Assembly (NCBI RefSeq): GCF_000467855.2
Contig: NZ_KI259241.1
Location: 1 to 47,484, forward strand
DNA from: Porphyromonas sp. oral taxon 278 str. W7784
GTDB lineage: Bacteria; Bacteroidota; Bacteroidia; Bacteroidales; Porphyromonadaceae
DNA length: 47,484 bases
Reading direction: 5' to 3'
Shown here: positions 8,248-16,595 of the stretch, one piece after another
Layout of the letters: each line of letters starts with the position of its first letter
How positions within the stretch are numbered: position 1 is the first letter of the stretch
The notes under the pieces: generated by a model
What the model saw: only the letters and a program-made list of their open reading frames with translations
What the model was told of the DNA's origin: nothing
The model's database searches: none
Made by a program: the position numbers and the translations under genes

Positions 8248-10455
8248 CTAGCGTCCTCGGCGGAAGCTGAGGACACTGTTGGCGACGACGCTGAGACTAC
8301 TGAGCATCATCAGCGCTCCTGCTATCATGGGATTGAGGAGATAGCCGGTGAAGGGATACAAGAGGCCTGCTGCCACGGGGATGGCGATGAGGTTGTAGAT
8401 GAAGGCCCAGAAGAGGTTCTGATGGATCGTACGTAGGGTGCGGTGCGCCAGATCAAAGAGCTTCACTACCGAGCCGAGCTCCGAGGTACGGATGGTCACC
8501 ATCGCTGTCTCCATCGCTAGATCACTTCCGCTACCCATGGCGATGGAGAGGTCAGCACGGGCTAGCGCTGCTGCGTCATTGATGCCGTCACCGACCATAG
8601 CCACACGACGCCCCTGATGCTGGAGCTCCTCGACAAAGGACGCTTTCCCCTCGGGAAGGACGCTATCGACGACCCGATCGACGCCCACAGCTTCGCCTAC
8701 GGCACGTGCTGCGCCTGGTCCATCGCCGGTAAGCATGATGACTTCGAGGCCTCGAGCCTGCAATTCGGCGATCGCATCACGGGACGAAGGACGGAGGGTA
8801 TCGGCGATCCAGATGACGGCGAGCACTTCCCGCTCATCGGCGAAGAGACTGCAGGTAGCTCCGGCTCGCTGTCCTTCCTCTAGGGAGGTAAGAGCCTCCT
8901 CACTGAGCACCGCCCCGCCTTCCTCAACGAAGGCACGCTGACCGACACGATAGGTCTTCTCCGAGATCGTACCTTGGAGTCCTCGGCCTGCCTCTTCGGA
9001 GAAAGCCGTGACGGGAGCTTCGCCTTCGTGTGCTCCCTCGAGGTAGCGAACGATCGCCCCTGCCAAGGGGTGCGTAGAGAGTTCCTCCAGCTCGGCAAGG
9101 TGCGTGGCGGAGCTATCGGTAGCGGAGGCCGTCCAGCGGATAGCCTTCACTTCGGGTCGACCTTCGGTGATCGTCCCGGTCTTGTCCAGAAGGATGGAGT
9201 CGATATGCTGCGCTGCTTCGAGGCTCTCGGCATTGCGCACGAGGATCCCCTCTTCTGCGCCTCGTCCGATGCCGACCATGATAGCCGTCGGAGTGGCAAG
9301 GCCTAGGGCACAGGGGCAAGCGATGACCAGCACCGTCACGGCAGCGACGAGCCCCATCTGCCAGCCTCCCTCAGGGACGAGGAAGCCCCACGCCACGAGC
9401 GTCAGGAGGGCGATCACGACGATGACGGGAACGAAGACACGTGCTACCCGATCGACGACCTTCTGGATAGGAGCACGGGAGGACTGAGCCTCCTGCACCA
9501 GACGGATGATGCGGGAGAGGATGGTGGCACGACCAACTTCACGAGCCTCGTAGAGGAGCGAGCCCGAGCCATTGAGCGTACCAGCATAGACCCGGGCGCC
9601 TGCCACCTTCGCCACGGGAATAGGCTCTCCGCTGATGAGCTGCTCGTCGGCATAGGATTCCCCCGAGAGGACTACCCCATCCACGGCGAAGAGCTCATGG
9701 GGAAGGACACGCAAGGTCATCCCCGGCTCTACCTCTGCTATGGGCAGGGTGGCGGTATCACCCGAAGGCAAGACTTGCTGTACTGTCTTCGGCTGGCTAC
9801 CCATGAGCTGACGGAGGGCCGTCGACGTGCGTCGCTGGGCACGAGCTTCGATGACCTTCCCCACGAGGACGAAGGCTACGGTCATCGAGGCAGCTTCGAA
9901 GTAAAGATGATGAAGGGCGTGCTCCGATGTTCCCCCGAGGAGGTATTCCCCGAGGAGAACGAGACTGTAGACGAAGGCGACGGAGGTACTGAGCATCACC
10001 AGTAGATCCATACCTGCAGCGCCCGAGCGTAGCTGGCGCCACCCTCGGACGAAAAAGCCCGAGCCCGCCCAGCCTAAGGTGATGGCCGAGAGGAGTGCCG
10101 AAAGTAACGCCTTGGGAAGAGTCATAGGTGGCCACATCATCAGCCCCATGACAAGGAGGGAGAGCACTACGGAGACGATCGTCTTCGTCTGCTGGCTCTT
10201 CTCCTCCCTCAGACGGAGAGCCTCGATCTCATCGACATCGGGCTCGTCGATCCGAAGGTCGTAGCCCATGGAGGCAACTGCCGAGCGGAGATCCTCTCGG
10301 GAGCACTTCGTCTCGTCATAGACGACAAAGGCTGAAGCCGAGGCAAGATTGACGCTAGCAGAGGAGACTCCAGACGTCTCCTCCAGTGCCCGAGTAGCGT
10401 GGGCAGCACAGGCCGCACAGTGTAGCCCCAGGAGGGGGAAAGATTGCTTAGTCAT
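8248..10455 (-). CDS. copA: Cu(I)-type heavy-metal P-type ATPase
   Basis: Predicted 735 residues. It exports monovalent copper (or silver) across the inner membrane using ATP. One N-terminal metal-binding HMA domain (1-70) carries Cys13 and Cys16 in HCAAC. The transmembrane metal site is CPC at 380-382. The phosphorylated Asp424 lies in DKTGT, the ATP-binding HP at 462-463, and the hinge motif GDGIND at 622-627. The last membrane pair contains YN (near 680) and MLSSLSVVAN, the residues typical of the Cu(I) subgroup P1B-1. No copper chaperone or copper-responsive regulator is adjacent. Metal specificity is inferred from these motifs. Confidence 0.93.
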   Translation of the reverse strand: MTKQSFPLLGLHCAACAAHATRALEETSGVSSASVNLASASAFVVYDETKCSREDLRSAVASMGYDLRIDEPDVDEIEALRLREEKSQQTKTIVSVVLSLLVMGLMMWPPMTLPKALLSALLSAITLGWAGSGFFVRGWRQLRSGAAGMDLLVMLSTSVAFVYSLVLLGEYLLGGTSEHALHHLYFEAASMTVAFVLVGKVIEARAQRRTSTALRQLMGSQPKTVQQVLPSGDTATLPIAEVEPGMTLRVLPHELFAVDGVVLSGESYADEQLISGEPIPVAKVAGARVYAGTLNGSGSLLYEAREVGRATILSRIIRLVQEAQSSRAPIQKVVDRVARVFVPVIVVIALLTLVAWGFLVPEGGWQMGLVAAVTVLVIACPCALGLATPTAIMVGIGRGAEEGILVRNAESLEAAQHIDSILLDKTGTITEGRPEVKAIRWTASATDSSATHLAELEELSTHPLAGAIVRYLEGAHEGEAPVTAFSEEAGRGLQGTISEKTYRVGQRAFVEEGGAVLSEEALTSLEEGQRAGATCSLFADEREVLAVIWIADTLRPSSRDAIAELQARGLEVIMLTGDGPGAARAVGEAVGVDRVVDSVLPEGKASFVEELQHQGRRVAMVGDGINDAAALARADLSIAMGSGSDLAMETAMVTIRTSELGSVVKLFDLAHRTLRTIHQNLFWAFIYNLIAIPVAAGLLYPFTGYLLNPMIAGALMMLSSLSVVANSVLSFRRGR

Positions 10456-10470
10456 AGTGATATAAAGAGG

Positions 10471-10500
10471 GAGGGGAGCGTCTCCTGAGGCGCTCCCCTC
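10471..10500 (-). terminator. hairpin between the DUF4954 gene and copA
   Basis: A perfect 10-bp stem GAGGGGAGCG (10471-10480 with 10491-10500), followed on the minus strand by CCTCTTTATATC. It may end the DUF4954 transcript, whose stop lies about 100 bp upstream on that strand. It also lies only 15 bp before the copA start, so a leader or regulatory role is possible. Confidence 0.5.
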
Positions 10501-10603
10501 CTGATAATTAAGAGACTTCGTACTATGAACAGCAGAAGGAAGCCTTTCGTTTAGCCCGTGGGGAAAGCCTCCACCCTACTAGGGGAAGGCGATCGGCTGA
10601 GAC

Positions 10604-12613
10604 CTAGAGCAAGGGGGCAAGGCGATCTAGTAGCTCCTGCCCCAGAGCACTCTTGTCCTCGATATGCTTGAGTATGGAGCTGACATAGGGATTACTGTCG
10701 AAGGCGCCCCGCACCTCCTCGAAGTCCCGTGCCTGCTGTACTTCATCTCCGTCGGCACCGAAGCCAGTCATCGCCGAGAGGGAGAACTCCTTCTTGGCAT
10801 CGGCGTACACCTCTCTGTCGAGCTCGACGACGGAGCTTCGCCAGCGCTCTACTAGTTGGGCGATCTCGGAGGCAGTAGCACCCTCGAGATCCAGCCCATA
10901 GTAGGTCTTGATCTTGTCGTACGCCCAAGTCCACTCGTATTCATAGTAGCGACGGTGCAGGTCGGTGAGTGTCTCGTGGATCTCACCCACCTCATGGATC
11001 GCTCCCGACTCTATTGCCTCGACCAGACGAAGGACCTCAGCCTTCGGAGCGAGCAAGCCCGAGAGATCTACCCAATCCCCTAGGCCTATCGTGGTCGTAG
11101 GTCTGAGGGCAGAGCGGACGGCTTCGATGCTGGTACAGGCGAGACCCTCTAGGCGCTTGATCAGGGAGTTGCCGAGGAACTTATGGATCGCTAGATCGTA
11201 GTAGTGGATGCCCTTCCTCAGAGATGAAGCCTTGATCTTAGCACTCTGATAGGAATAGATCTCTGAGGTCATCCCTGCTACCCGCTGTAGCTCTTCGAGG
11301 ATCTGACGCCCATTGATCATCTTCTGGATGGTATAGGGGCTCAGGAGGTTGTAGTTTATCTGATCAAGGTGGTGAGGATCGGTGCGAGCATCTCGTCGAG
11401 GCCACTTCTGCGCATCTCGGATGGTACCTACACTCTTGAGGTTCACCCCAGGGATGAGGAAGGTCTTGTCACAGGACTCGATGAGGTAGGAGAAGGGTAG
11501 GTTCGCCAGGTCGGGATGGGTGGTATGGCGTCCCATCACTAGGGAGAAGGCGCCGATACGAGCAGGCCAGAGGATGTAGGAGTCCGAAGAGGTCTTCGCC
11601 CCTCGCTCCATGATCCCCTGATGGATAGGACCGAGCTTGTACATATGGTTGCTCTGATTCGACCCCGACCCTGCATTCATGAAGGAGAACTGGCTAGCGA
11701 TAAGGAGGGTCGACTTGTGGTGCGTGACGGTGAAGGGACCAGCGAAGATGGCACACGCCTCGCCATTCTCTCCATGGCAGTTGCTGAAGAAGAGCGAGTC
11801 CGACGCCGAATAGCCATGGGCAAGGGTACAGGCCTGCCCGACGAAGCAACGAGAGAGCGCCGTGCCACTCTCCACCCGAGAGCCAGAGGAGATGATGAAG
11901 TCGGTACAGATGACGCTATAGCCCAGCGTGACGGGCGCCTCTCGGACGCTATTGACACTACCGTTGTAGAGGCGGCGTGTCCCGACGATCTCTGCATAGT
12001 CGCCGATCTTGACGTTGGTGATATTCCCCACGTCCGTGATATGGGCATGGGCGCCGATCGTCCCGTGCGAGGATCGAAGACCGTCGATATAGCTGATGAT
12101 GAGCTGACGAAGGCGCTGGATGAACTCGGGTCTGTGGCGGTACATCGCCATGAAGTAGGCTTCGTGCGCCGAGAGCTGGTCATAGCTCAGCACCTCACGC
12201 CCACCGGTCTCATTGAGGACAGAGACCTCTACCCCGTTGCCGAAGGTAGTCTCCCCTTGGACGAGGATGGTATCTACGTTGCTGATGAAGGTCTCCTCGC
12301 CGATGGTGTAATTGGCGATATAGTTATTGACATGCTCGATACAGCAGTTGTCCCCCACCTCTACATTGTGCAGGTAGGTATAGTAGAGGCCCGAATGCTT
12401 GGAGATGCCCCCAGGGAGGTCGAAGGTCTTCTCGAAGAGCCCCAGACGCACCCAGCCTGAGAAGTGGGTATTGAGTATGTACTTGGGCACGAAGTCTTCC
12501 TTGACCCAGACCTGAGCCCAGTCATCAGCCGAATTGGCATGATCCTTCAGTGCTGCGATCTCCGCTTCTGTGAGCGGACGATAGCCTTGATTTACTACGT
12601 TTGGCATAGACAT
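10604..12613 (-). CDS. DUF4954 family protein with left-handed beta-helix
   Basis: Predicted 669 residues, the normal size for DUF4954, a family I know mainly from Bacteroidota. Residues about 70-400 show irregular hexapeptide-like turns (for example the IGEETFISNVDTILVQG stretch near 103-119, and KIGDYAEIVGTRRL) that predict a left-handed beta-helix like that of sugar-nucleotide transferases and acyltransferases. The C-terminal 250 residues look alpha-helical. There is no signal peptide. The function is not established. A nucleotide-sugar-linked role is only suggested by the fold. The start at 12613 follows a TACATTTG promoter element by 21 bp. Confidence 0.85.
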   Translation of the reverse strand: MSMPNVVNQGYRPLTEAEIAALKDHANSADDWAQVWVKEDFVPKYILNTHFSGWVRLGLFEKTFDLPGGISKHSGLYYTYLHNVEVGDNCCIEHVNNYIANYTIGEETFISNVDTILVQGETTFGNGVEVSVLNETGGREVLSYDQLSAHEAYFMAMYRHRPEFIQRLRQLIISYIDGLRSSHGTIGAHAHITDVGNITNVKIGDYAEIVGTRRLYNGSVNSVREAPVTLGYSVICTDFIISSGSRVESGTALSRCFVGQACTLAHGYSASDSLFFSNCHGENGEACAIFAGPFTVTHHKSTLLIASQFSFMNAGSGSNQSNHMYKLGPIHQGIMERGAKTSSDSYILWPARIGAFSLVMGRHTTHPDLANLPFSYLIESCDKTFLIPGVNLKSVGTIRDAQKWPRRDARTDPHHLDQINYNLLSPYTIQKMINGRQILEELQRVAGMTSEIYSYQSAKIKASSLRKGIHYYDLAIHKFLGNSLIKRLEGLACTSIEAVRSALRPTTTIGLGDWVDLSGLLAPKAEVLRLVEAIESGAIHEVGEIHETLTDLHRRYYEYEWTWAYDKIKTYYGLDLEGATASEIAQLVERWRSSVVELDREVYADAKKEFSLSAMTGFGADGDEVQQARDFEEVRGAFDSNPYVSSILKHIEDKSALGQELLDRLAPLL

Positions 12614-12634
12614 TTATCTAAGAAACTGACTTCA

Positions 12635-12642
12635 CAAATGTA
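12635..12642 (-). promoter_or_regulatory. probable -7 promoter element of the DUF4954 gene
   Basis: TACATTTG on the minus strand matches TAnnTTTG and lies 21 bp upstream of the start codon. A convincing -33 box is not visible. Confidence 0.45.
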
Positions 12643-12695
12643 TACACTTTCGGAGAAAACCTACCCCCTCCTATTTGATACTCTCTGTAGCGCCC

Positions 12696-12817
12696 AAAAT
12701 ACGACCTACGGTAGGTCGCCTCGACGACCTACGGTAGGTCGCCTCGACGACCCACGGTAGGTCGCAAGTGCGACCTACTGTAGGTTTTTTCGACGACCTA
12801 CCGTAGATCCCTTTTTG
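12696..12817 (-). repeat. GACCTAC palindrome array C (5 units, exact 23-bp pitch)
   Basis: Unit starts are 12702, 12725, 12748, 12771 and 12794, each 23 bp apart. The plus-strand units read CGACCTACGGTAGGTCG twice, then CGACCCACGGTAGGTCG, then CGACCTACTGTAGGTTT, then CGACCTACCGTAGATCC. The A-tract linker is on the minus strand (TTTTTTCGA at 12783-12791 on plus), so the array runs opposite to A, B, D and F. In that orientation it begins GGGGCAAAAAGGGATC, like the other arrays. It lies between the DUF4954 promoter and the epimerase terminator. Confidence 0.9.
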
Positions 12818-12859
12818 CCCCCTCCCAAGACCACTGTTTATGCGCTCTGTCGGCCTCTT

Positions 12860-12914
12860 CGAAAATAGACAGCGCTCCCTCCATCCGCTCTAGGGGAGCG
12901 ATGGAGGGAGCGCT
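12860..12914 (-). terminator. Rho-independent terminator of the amidase-MCE-epimerase operon
   Basis: A 14-bp perfect outer stem AGCGCTCCCTCCAT (12871-12884 with 12901-12914) carries an inner CGCTC/GAGCG stem. On the minus strand GTCTATTTTCG follows. It lies 17 bp past the epimerase stop codon. Confidence 0.8.
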
Positions 12915-12930
12915 ATGGGAGGGAGGCGGG

Positions 12931-13941
12931 CTAAAGTAAGCCGCGCTCTCGGGCGTCAGCTATGGTCGCCTCGAGGCCTTGCTCCAGCGTCATCGAGGGG
13001 CGGAAGCCCAGGGCAAAGAGCGGGGAAGGATCGCACCGCCAGTTGCGCTGCGCCAGGATGGGGTACTTGTCTCTATTGAGGGGTGAGACCCGACCCGTCA
13101 GGCGTGCCGAGAGCGAACCCATGGAGCAGGTCAGTCGCACCAGCGGGAGCGGGATGCGGATATGCAGGACATGCTTGCGTCCGAGGAGACGCTGGACCAT
13201 CCGCCCGAACTCCAGATCCGTGTAGGTCGCTCCATCAGCTACGACATAGCGCTCGCCACGTGCCTCCTCTCGAGTGAGGACGAAGAGTGCCGCCCGAGCG
13301 ACATCGCCCCCGTAGACGAAGGTCAGATACTGCGTCTGACAGCCCGACATGGCATTGATGCCCCGGGCGACCCCTTGGAGTGCCATCAGGTAGTCCTTGT
13401 CCCCAGGGCCGTAGACGCCCGTGGGCAGAAGGATCGTGAACGGCAGTCCTGAGCGCTCCGTATAGTGCTCCGCCAGACACTTACTACGGCCGTAGAGCGT
13501 GTGGGGCTCCTGTGGGTGGGTGGCACGAAGAGGCTCGGTAGCCCCTGCCACAGCGCCGTAGCTACTGAGGCTACTCATCAGCACAAAGCGAAGGGGAGAC
13601 TGAGGGAGGCGGGAGAGGGCTCCTAGGAGGCGACGGGTATGCTCGGCATTGACCTCGGCGAACTCCTCCGGGTGGGCAGTCTTCGTGATCCCAGCGTTGT
13701 GGATGACGTAGTGCCACTGAGGAGCACCCTCCTCCAGTGGGGCGACCGACGAGAGTGCCCCAAAGAGCTGATCTTCGTCGAAGTAGTCTACCTCGAGGAG
13801 GTGGACACCCTGAGCAGTGAGGCGCCTCCTATCACTGTCCTTGCGTACAGCCGCCCAGACTTCGTAGTCTAGAGCGAGGGCCTCAGAGATGAGGTGCGAA
13901 CCGATGAAGCCCGAGGCTCCCGTGATGAGTATGCGCTCCAT
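12931..13941 (-). CDS. NAD-dependent epimerase/dehydratase (extended SDR)
   Basis: Predicted 336 residues. It is an extended short-chain dehydrogenase/reductase: the glycine-rich nucleotide-binding motif TGASGFIG at 7-14, the SSLSSYG segment near 123-129, and the catalytic Tyr150 and Lys154 in YGRSK. Such enzymes act on nucleotide sugars or on small carbonyl compounds, and the substrate is not deducible here. It starts 27 bp after the MCE gene stop. As the last gene of the amidase-MCE operon it may act in envelope sugar or lipid metabolism, but that is inference from position. Confidence 0.88.
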   Translation of the reverse strand: MERILITGASGFIGSHLISEALALDYEVWAAVRKDSDRRRLTAQGVHLLEVDYFDEDQLFGALSSVAPLEEGAPQWHYVIHNAGITKTAHPEEFAEVNAEHTRRLLGALSRLPQSPLRFVLMSSLSSYGAVAGATEPLRATHPQEPHTLYGRSKCLAEHYTERSGLPFTILLPTGVYGPGDKDYLMALQGVARGINAMSGCQTQYLTFVYGGDVARAALFVLTREEARGERYVVADGATYTDLEFGRMVQRLLGRKHVLHIRIPLPLVRLTCSMGSLSARLTGRVSPLNRDKYPILAQRNWRCDPSPLFALGFRPSMTLEQGLEATIADARERGLL

Positions 13942-13968
13942 AGATAGGGAGGAGTGGATGGAGCGGGA

Positions 13969-14847
13969 CTAGAAGATCGAGAGGCGCACGTAGCGCTTGG
14001 GATTCTCCTTCAGATCACGCATCAGATGATCGGCGCTACGTACGAGGCTGTCCAGACGGATGTAGAGCGCTGGGTCGTTGAGCAGAAGTCCAGCGGTATT
14101 GTCCTTGCTACGGAGCTGCTGGGATACCTGCTGGAGCTGGGCTGTCGTCGACTGTAGGCTCAGCATGAGCGAGTCTAGGTGCATCGAAGAGAGTTGGCCT
14201 GAGAAGGTGGCGAGGTTAGACGTCATCTGCCCGACATTACTGATCACGGGGTCGAGTCGGTGTGTCGTCTGGTTGAGCCCCGCGACCATGCCGTGGAGCT
14301 GCTGACTAGCAAGATTGAGCCCGAGGAGGGTGCTATCAATGTTCCTGTCGTTCAAGAGGGCATTGAGGCGCTCCAGCGTAGCGTTGATGGTAGGCATCAT
14401 GTTCGCTACCTCTGGGAGGATCTTGTCCGTAGCCACAGAGAGCAGATCCCCCTGGGGGCTGATGCTGGGGATCGTATCCCCCTCGGCCAGATACTGGGTA
14501 CCCTTGGGGTCGATCTGAAGGATCAGCTCCGAGCCACTCAAGGGATTCATCTTGATGCGCACCTGACTCTGGGGCGTGATGCGCACATGTGGGTCGAGGG
14601 AGAGCTCTACCGTCGCCCCATAGCCACGAGCATAGTCGAAGCTCACGGAGCGTACCGTACCGACCTTGAAGCCACTCACCAGGACGGGCGTAGCGACGGT
14701 GACACTATTGAGGTTGTCGAAGTGCGCATAGTAGGTCGTGCTCTTCTTGAATATCTCGATACCCTTGAGGAAGTTGATCCCGACGTAGGCGAGTGCTATC
14801 GCTAGGATGGCCAGTAGGCCTATCTGTACCTCTTTCTTTCGTTTCAT
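13969..14847 (-). CDS. MCE/MlaD-family lipid-transport protein
   Basis: Predicted 292 residues. A single N-terminal membrane anchor (about 8-27) is followed by one MCE domain (about 36-115, with the PVLVSGFKVGTV segment). A long helical tail (about 140-280, rich in Leu, Gln and Ser) probably forms the coiled-coil tunnel of MlaD-like rings. MCE proteins carry phospholipids between inner and outer membranes in the periplasm. No MlaE permease or MlaF ATPase gene lies in this window, so the partner genes must be elsewhere. The amidase gene lies 50 bp upstream. Confidence 0.9.
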   Translation of the reverse strand: MKRKKEVQIGLLAILAIALAYVGINFLKGIEIFKKSTTYYAHFDNLNSVTVATPVLVSGFKVGTVRSVSFDYARGYGATVELSLDPHVRITPQSQVRIKMNPLSGSELILQIDPKGTQYLAEGDTIPSISPQGDLLSVATDKILPEVANMMPTINATLERLNALLNDRNIDSTLLGLNLASQQLHGMVAGLNQTTHRLDPVISNVGQMTSNLATFSGQLSSMHLDSLMLSLQSTTAQLQQVSQQLRSKDNTAGLLLNDPALYIRLDSLVRSADHLMRDLKENPKRYVRLSIF

Positions 14848-14897
14848 AAATATCTATAGCTCTGTATGGATGTCTCTATTGATCGGGGTGGGGAGCG

Positions 14898-16181
14898 CTA
14901 GAGGCGCTTAGTGCCTCGGTAGCGGGCGATGTAGGCATCTCGGTAGATGCGGGGCAGGGAGGAGAGTTGCTGCTGTGCCTTGGCCTTGGAGGGCGTGGGG
15001 CTGAGGAGGTAGATGTAGGCCTTCCCGACCTTCACCCGCTCCACGGGCGTGGGGAGCTTGCGGAAGCGTGCATCCTTGACATCGATCTTCTCCGGTGAGG
15101 AGAGGAACTGCACTCGGTAGGTGATCCCCTCGTCCGAAGCACTGTCGCTGGAGTTCTCCACACTTGCCTTTGTCTTCCCTTCGGCAGTAGAAGTCTTGCC
15201 CTGCTTAGAGGAGGACTTCCCTCCGCCCTTATTTAGTGCCCGCTCGACCTGCTCCCTGGGAGAAGTCTGCTGGGTCTCTTCTTGACTCGAAGTATCTGGT
15301 GTGGAGTCCTGATCCGTAGTATCAGCCTCGGACTCGGACTTCGTCTTGGCATCTGCCGAGTCGCTCTGCTTCTGGTCCCCCGAGCTCTTACCTCGGTAGG
15401 CTCGGTAGTACGAGGTGAAGCCTAGAGCGATGGCCGAGGCGATGGTCTGCTGACCATCTTCGCTGAGCATGAAGGCTGCCTCCTGTTGGTTGGAGAGGAA
15501 GCCAATCTCGGTGAGGATGCTGGGCATAGCTGACTGGCTAAGCACCCAGAGGATATCCTGACGGACACCACGGCTGTAGCGCCCGGCAACTCGGTACTGA
15601 CGCTGGATCTTGTTGGCTAGCTCGATGCTCTTATTGAAGTACGCATCCTGCATCAAGTCAAACATGATGTAGCTCTCCGTCGACGTCGGGTCGAAGCCTC
15701 GGTAGATCGTCTTGTAGTTGCTCTCCAGGAGCATCGCCTTATTCTCCCGCATGGCTACACTGAGGTTGTTAGCGAACTTCGCTATCCCCAGCACGTAGGT
15801 CTCCGTGCCGTGCACCTCCTTCGAAGGGGCGCTATTGACATGGATGCTCAGCATGAGCGAGGCCTTGTGCTTATTGGCGTAGTCAGCACGAGCCTGTAGA
15901 CCGACAAAGACATCCGTACTACGCGTATAGAGGACGTTCACCTCGGGGTGAGCCCGACGGATCTTCGCACCGACAAGCTTCGCTACCGCTAGGGTGATAT
16001 CCTTTTCCTTCCCTCCGTTGCCCACAGTCCCTGAGTCCTTCCCACCATGCCCCGCATCGATGACGACGGTGAAGAGGCGCTGTGCCTCAGCAGTGAAGGG
16101 GAGGGAGAGGACGAGACAGAGGAGCCCCCGGATGATCATGCGGACCATGAGACGACTGGGGGCGAACTCGAGTGAGGTCAT
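14898..16181 (-). CDS. N-acetylmuramoyl-L-alanine amidase with SPOR-like C-terminus
   Basis: Predicted 427 residues from the ATG at 16181. It is an Amidase_3 enzyme that cuts the amide bond between muramic acid and the peptide stem of peptidoglycan. After a signal peptide (about 12-33), the zinc ligands and catalytic Glu are His45 (DAGHGG), Glu59, His114 (SIHVNS) and Glu225 (TEIGF). A long Ser/Thr/Lys/Glu-rich linker (about 262-350) leads to a SPOR-like domain (about 353-427) that would bind denuded glycan at the septum. An in-frame ATG at 16247 is unlikely because the promoter element at 16237-16244 lies in its first codons. ATGs at 16148 and 16139 remain possible starts. Confidence 0.92.
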   Translation of the reverse strand: MTSLEFAPSRLMVRMIIRGLLCLVLSLPFTAEAQRLFTVVIDAGHGGKDSGTVGNGGKEKDITLAVAKLVGAKIRRAHPEVNVLYTRSTDVFVGLQARADYANKHKASLMLSIHVNSAPSKEVHGTETYVLGIAKFANNLSVAMRENKAMLLESNYKTIYRGFDPTSTESYIMFDLMQDAYFNKSIELANKIQRQYRVAGRYSRGVRQDILWVLSQSAMPSILTEIGFLSNQQEAAFMLSEDGQQTIASAIALGFTSYYRAYRGKSSGDQKQSDSADAKTKSESEADTTDQDSTPDTSSQEETQQTSPREQVERALNKGGGKSSSKQGKTSTAEGKTKASVENSSDSASDEGITYRVQFLSSPEKIDVKDARFRKLPTPVERVKVGKAYIYLLSPTPSKAKAQQQLSSLPRIYRDAYIARYRGTKRL

Positions 16182-16236
16182 AGGGCTTAGCGTAGCAGGA
16201 TTACTCGGATGTTGAATTACTTGACGTTTAATGGGA

Positions 16237-16244
16237 CAAAGATA
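16237..16244 (-). promoter_or_regulatory. probable -7 promoter element of the amidase operon
   Basis: TATCTTTG on the minus strand matches TAnnTTTG. It would place transcription start near 16230, about 50 bp before the ATG at 16181. This argues against the upstream in-frame ATG at 16247. Confidence 0.55.
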
Positions 16245-16361
16245 CAACGCTTTTCGTTAAAAGACTGTTTACAAATCACCCGCTACCGCCCGTCGAAGCA
16301 CCCTTCCTCTACCCCACTCCGAGTAGGGCTACCCTCCAGCACGCTGGGGGATAGATAGCAG

Positions 16362-16400
16362 GGGGCTACCCTCCGCCTATCAGGTCGGATGGGTAGCCCC
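16362..16400. terminator. hairpin downstream of the lipoprotein/peptide genes
   Basis: A 10-bp perfect stem GGGGCTACCC (16362-16371 with 16391-16400), 35 bp past the small peptide stop codon. The T-tract is weak on both strands. GGCTACCCTCC is directly repeated at about 16327, and a related degenerate hairpin lies at 19493-19538. Confidence 0.5.
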
Positions 16401-16434
16401 TCAAAGAACTAGAGTGAGGTCTTGTGACCCAGAC

Positions 16435-16575
16435 TTACCACTCAGTATCGTCCTCGGCAATGTCCTCAATACTTCCCTCTAGGGAAAAGGATATGAGTAT
16501 ACTCTGCCCTTGGTCTAGAGACTCACAGGTGATACGAGGGGCCACATAGAGCTCCTTTGTCTTTTCCTTATTCAT
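16435..16575 (-). CDS. 46-residue peptide gene downstream of surface lipoprotein
   Basis: ATG at 16575 and TAA at 16435-16437 give 46 residues, starting MNKEKTKELYVAPRIT and ending in an acidic tail IEDIAEDDTEW. It begins 20 bp after the lipoprotein stop on the same strand, so translation in one transcript is likely. Very short proteins of this kind, with a charged start, an aromatic-Pro element and an acidic end, commonly follow fimbrillin-like or surface-lipoprotein genes in Bacteroidales. Their function is unknown. It is easily missed because of its length. The open frame, position and codon use support it, but expression is unproven. Confidence 0.6.
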   Translation of the reverse strand: MNKEKTKELYVAPRITCESLDQGQSILISFSLEGSIEDIAEDDTEW

Positions 16576-16595
16576 GATTCAGTGCTGGTAAGAGG

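Noticed and set aside
11621-12460. Open frame of 279 codons opposite the DUF4954 gene
   Set aside because: Antisense to a well-supported gene with no recognisable motif; typical shadow in GC-rich coding DNA.
12696-12817. Tandem repeats read as a CRISPR array
   Set aside because: The repeats are only 17 bp and palindromic, the gaps are about 6 bp and not unique spacers, and no cas gene is in the window.
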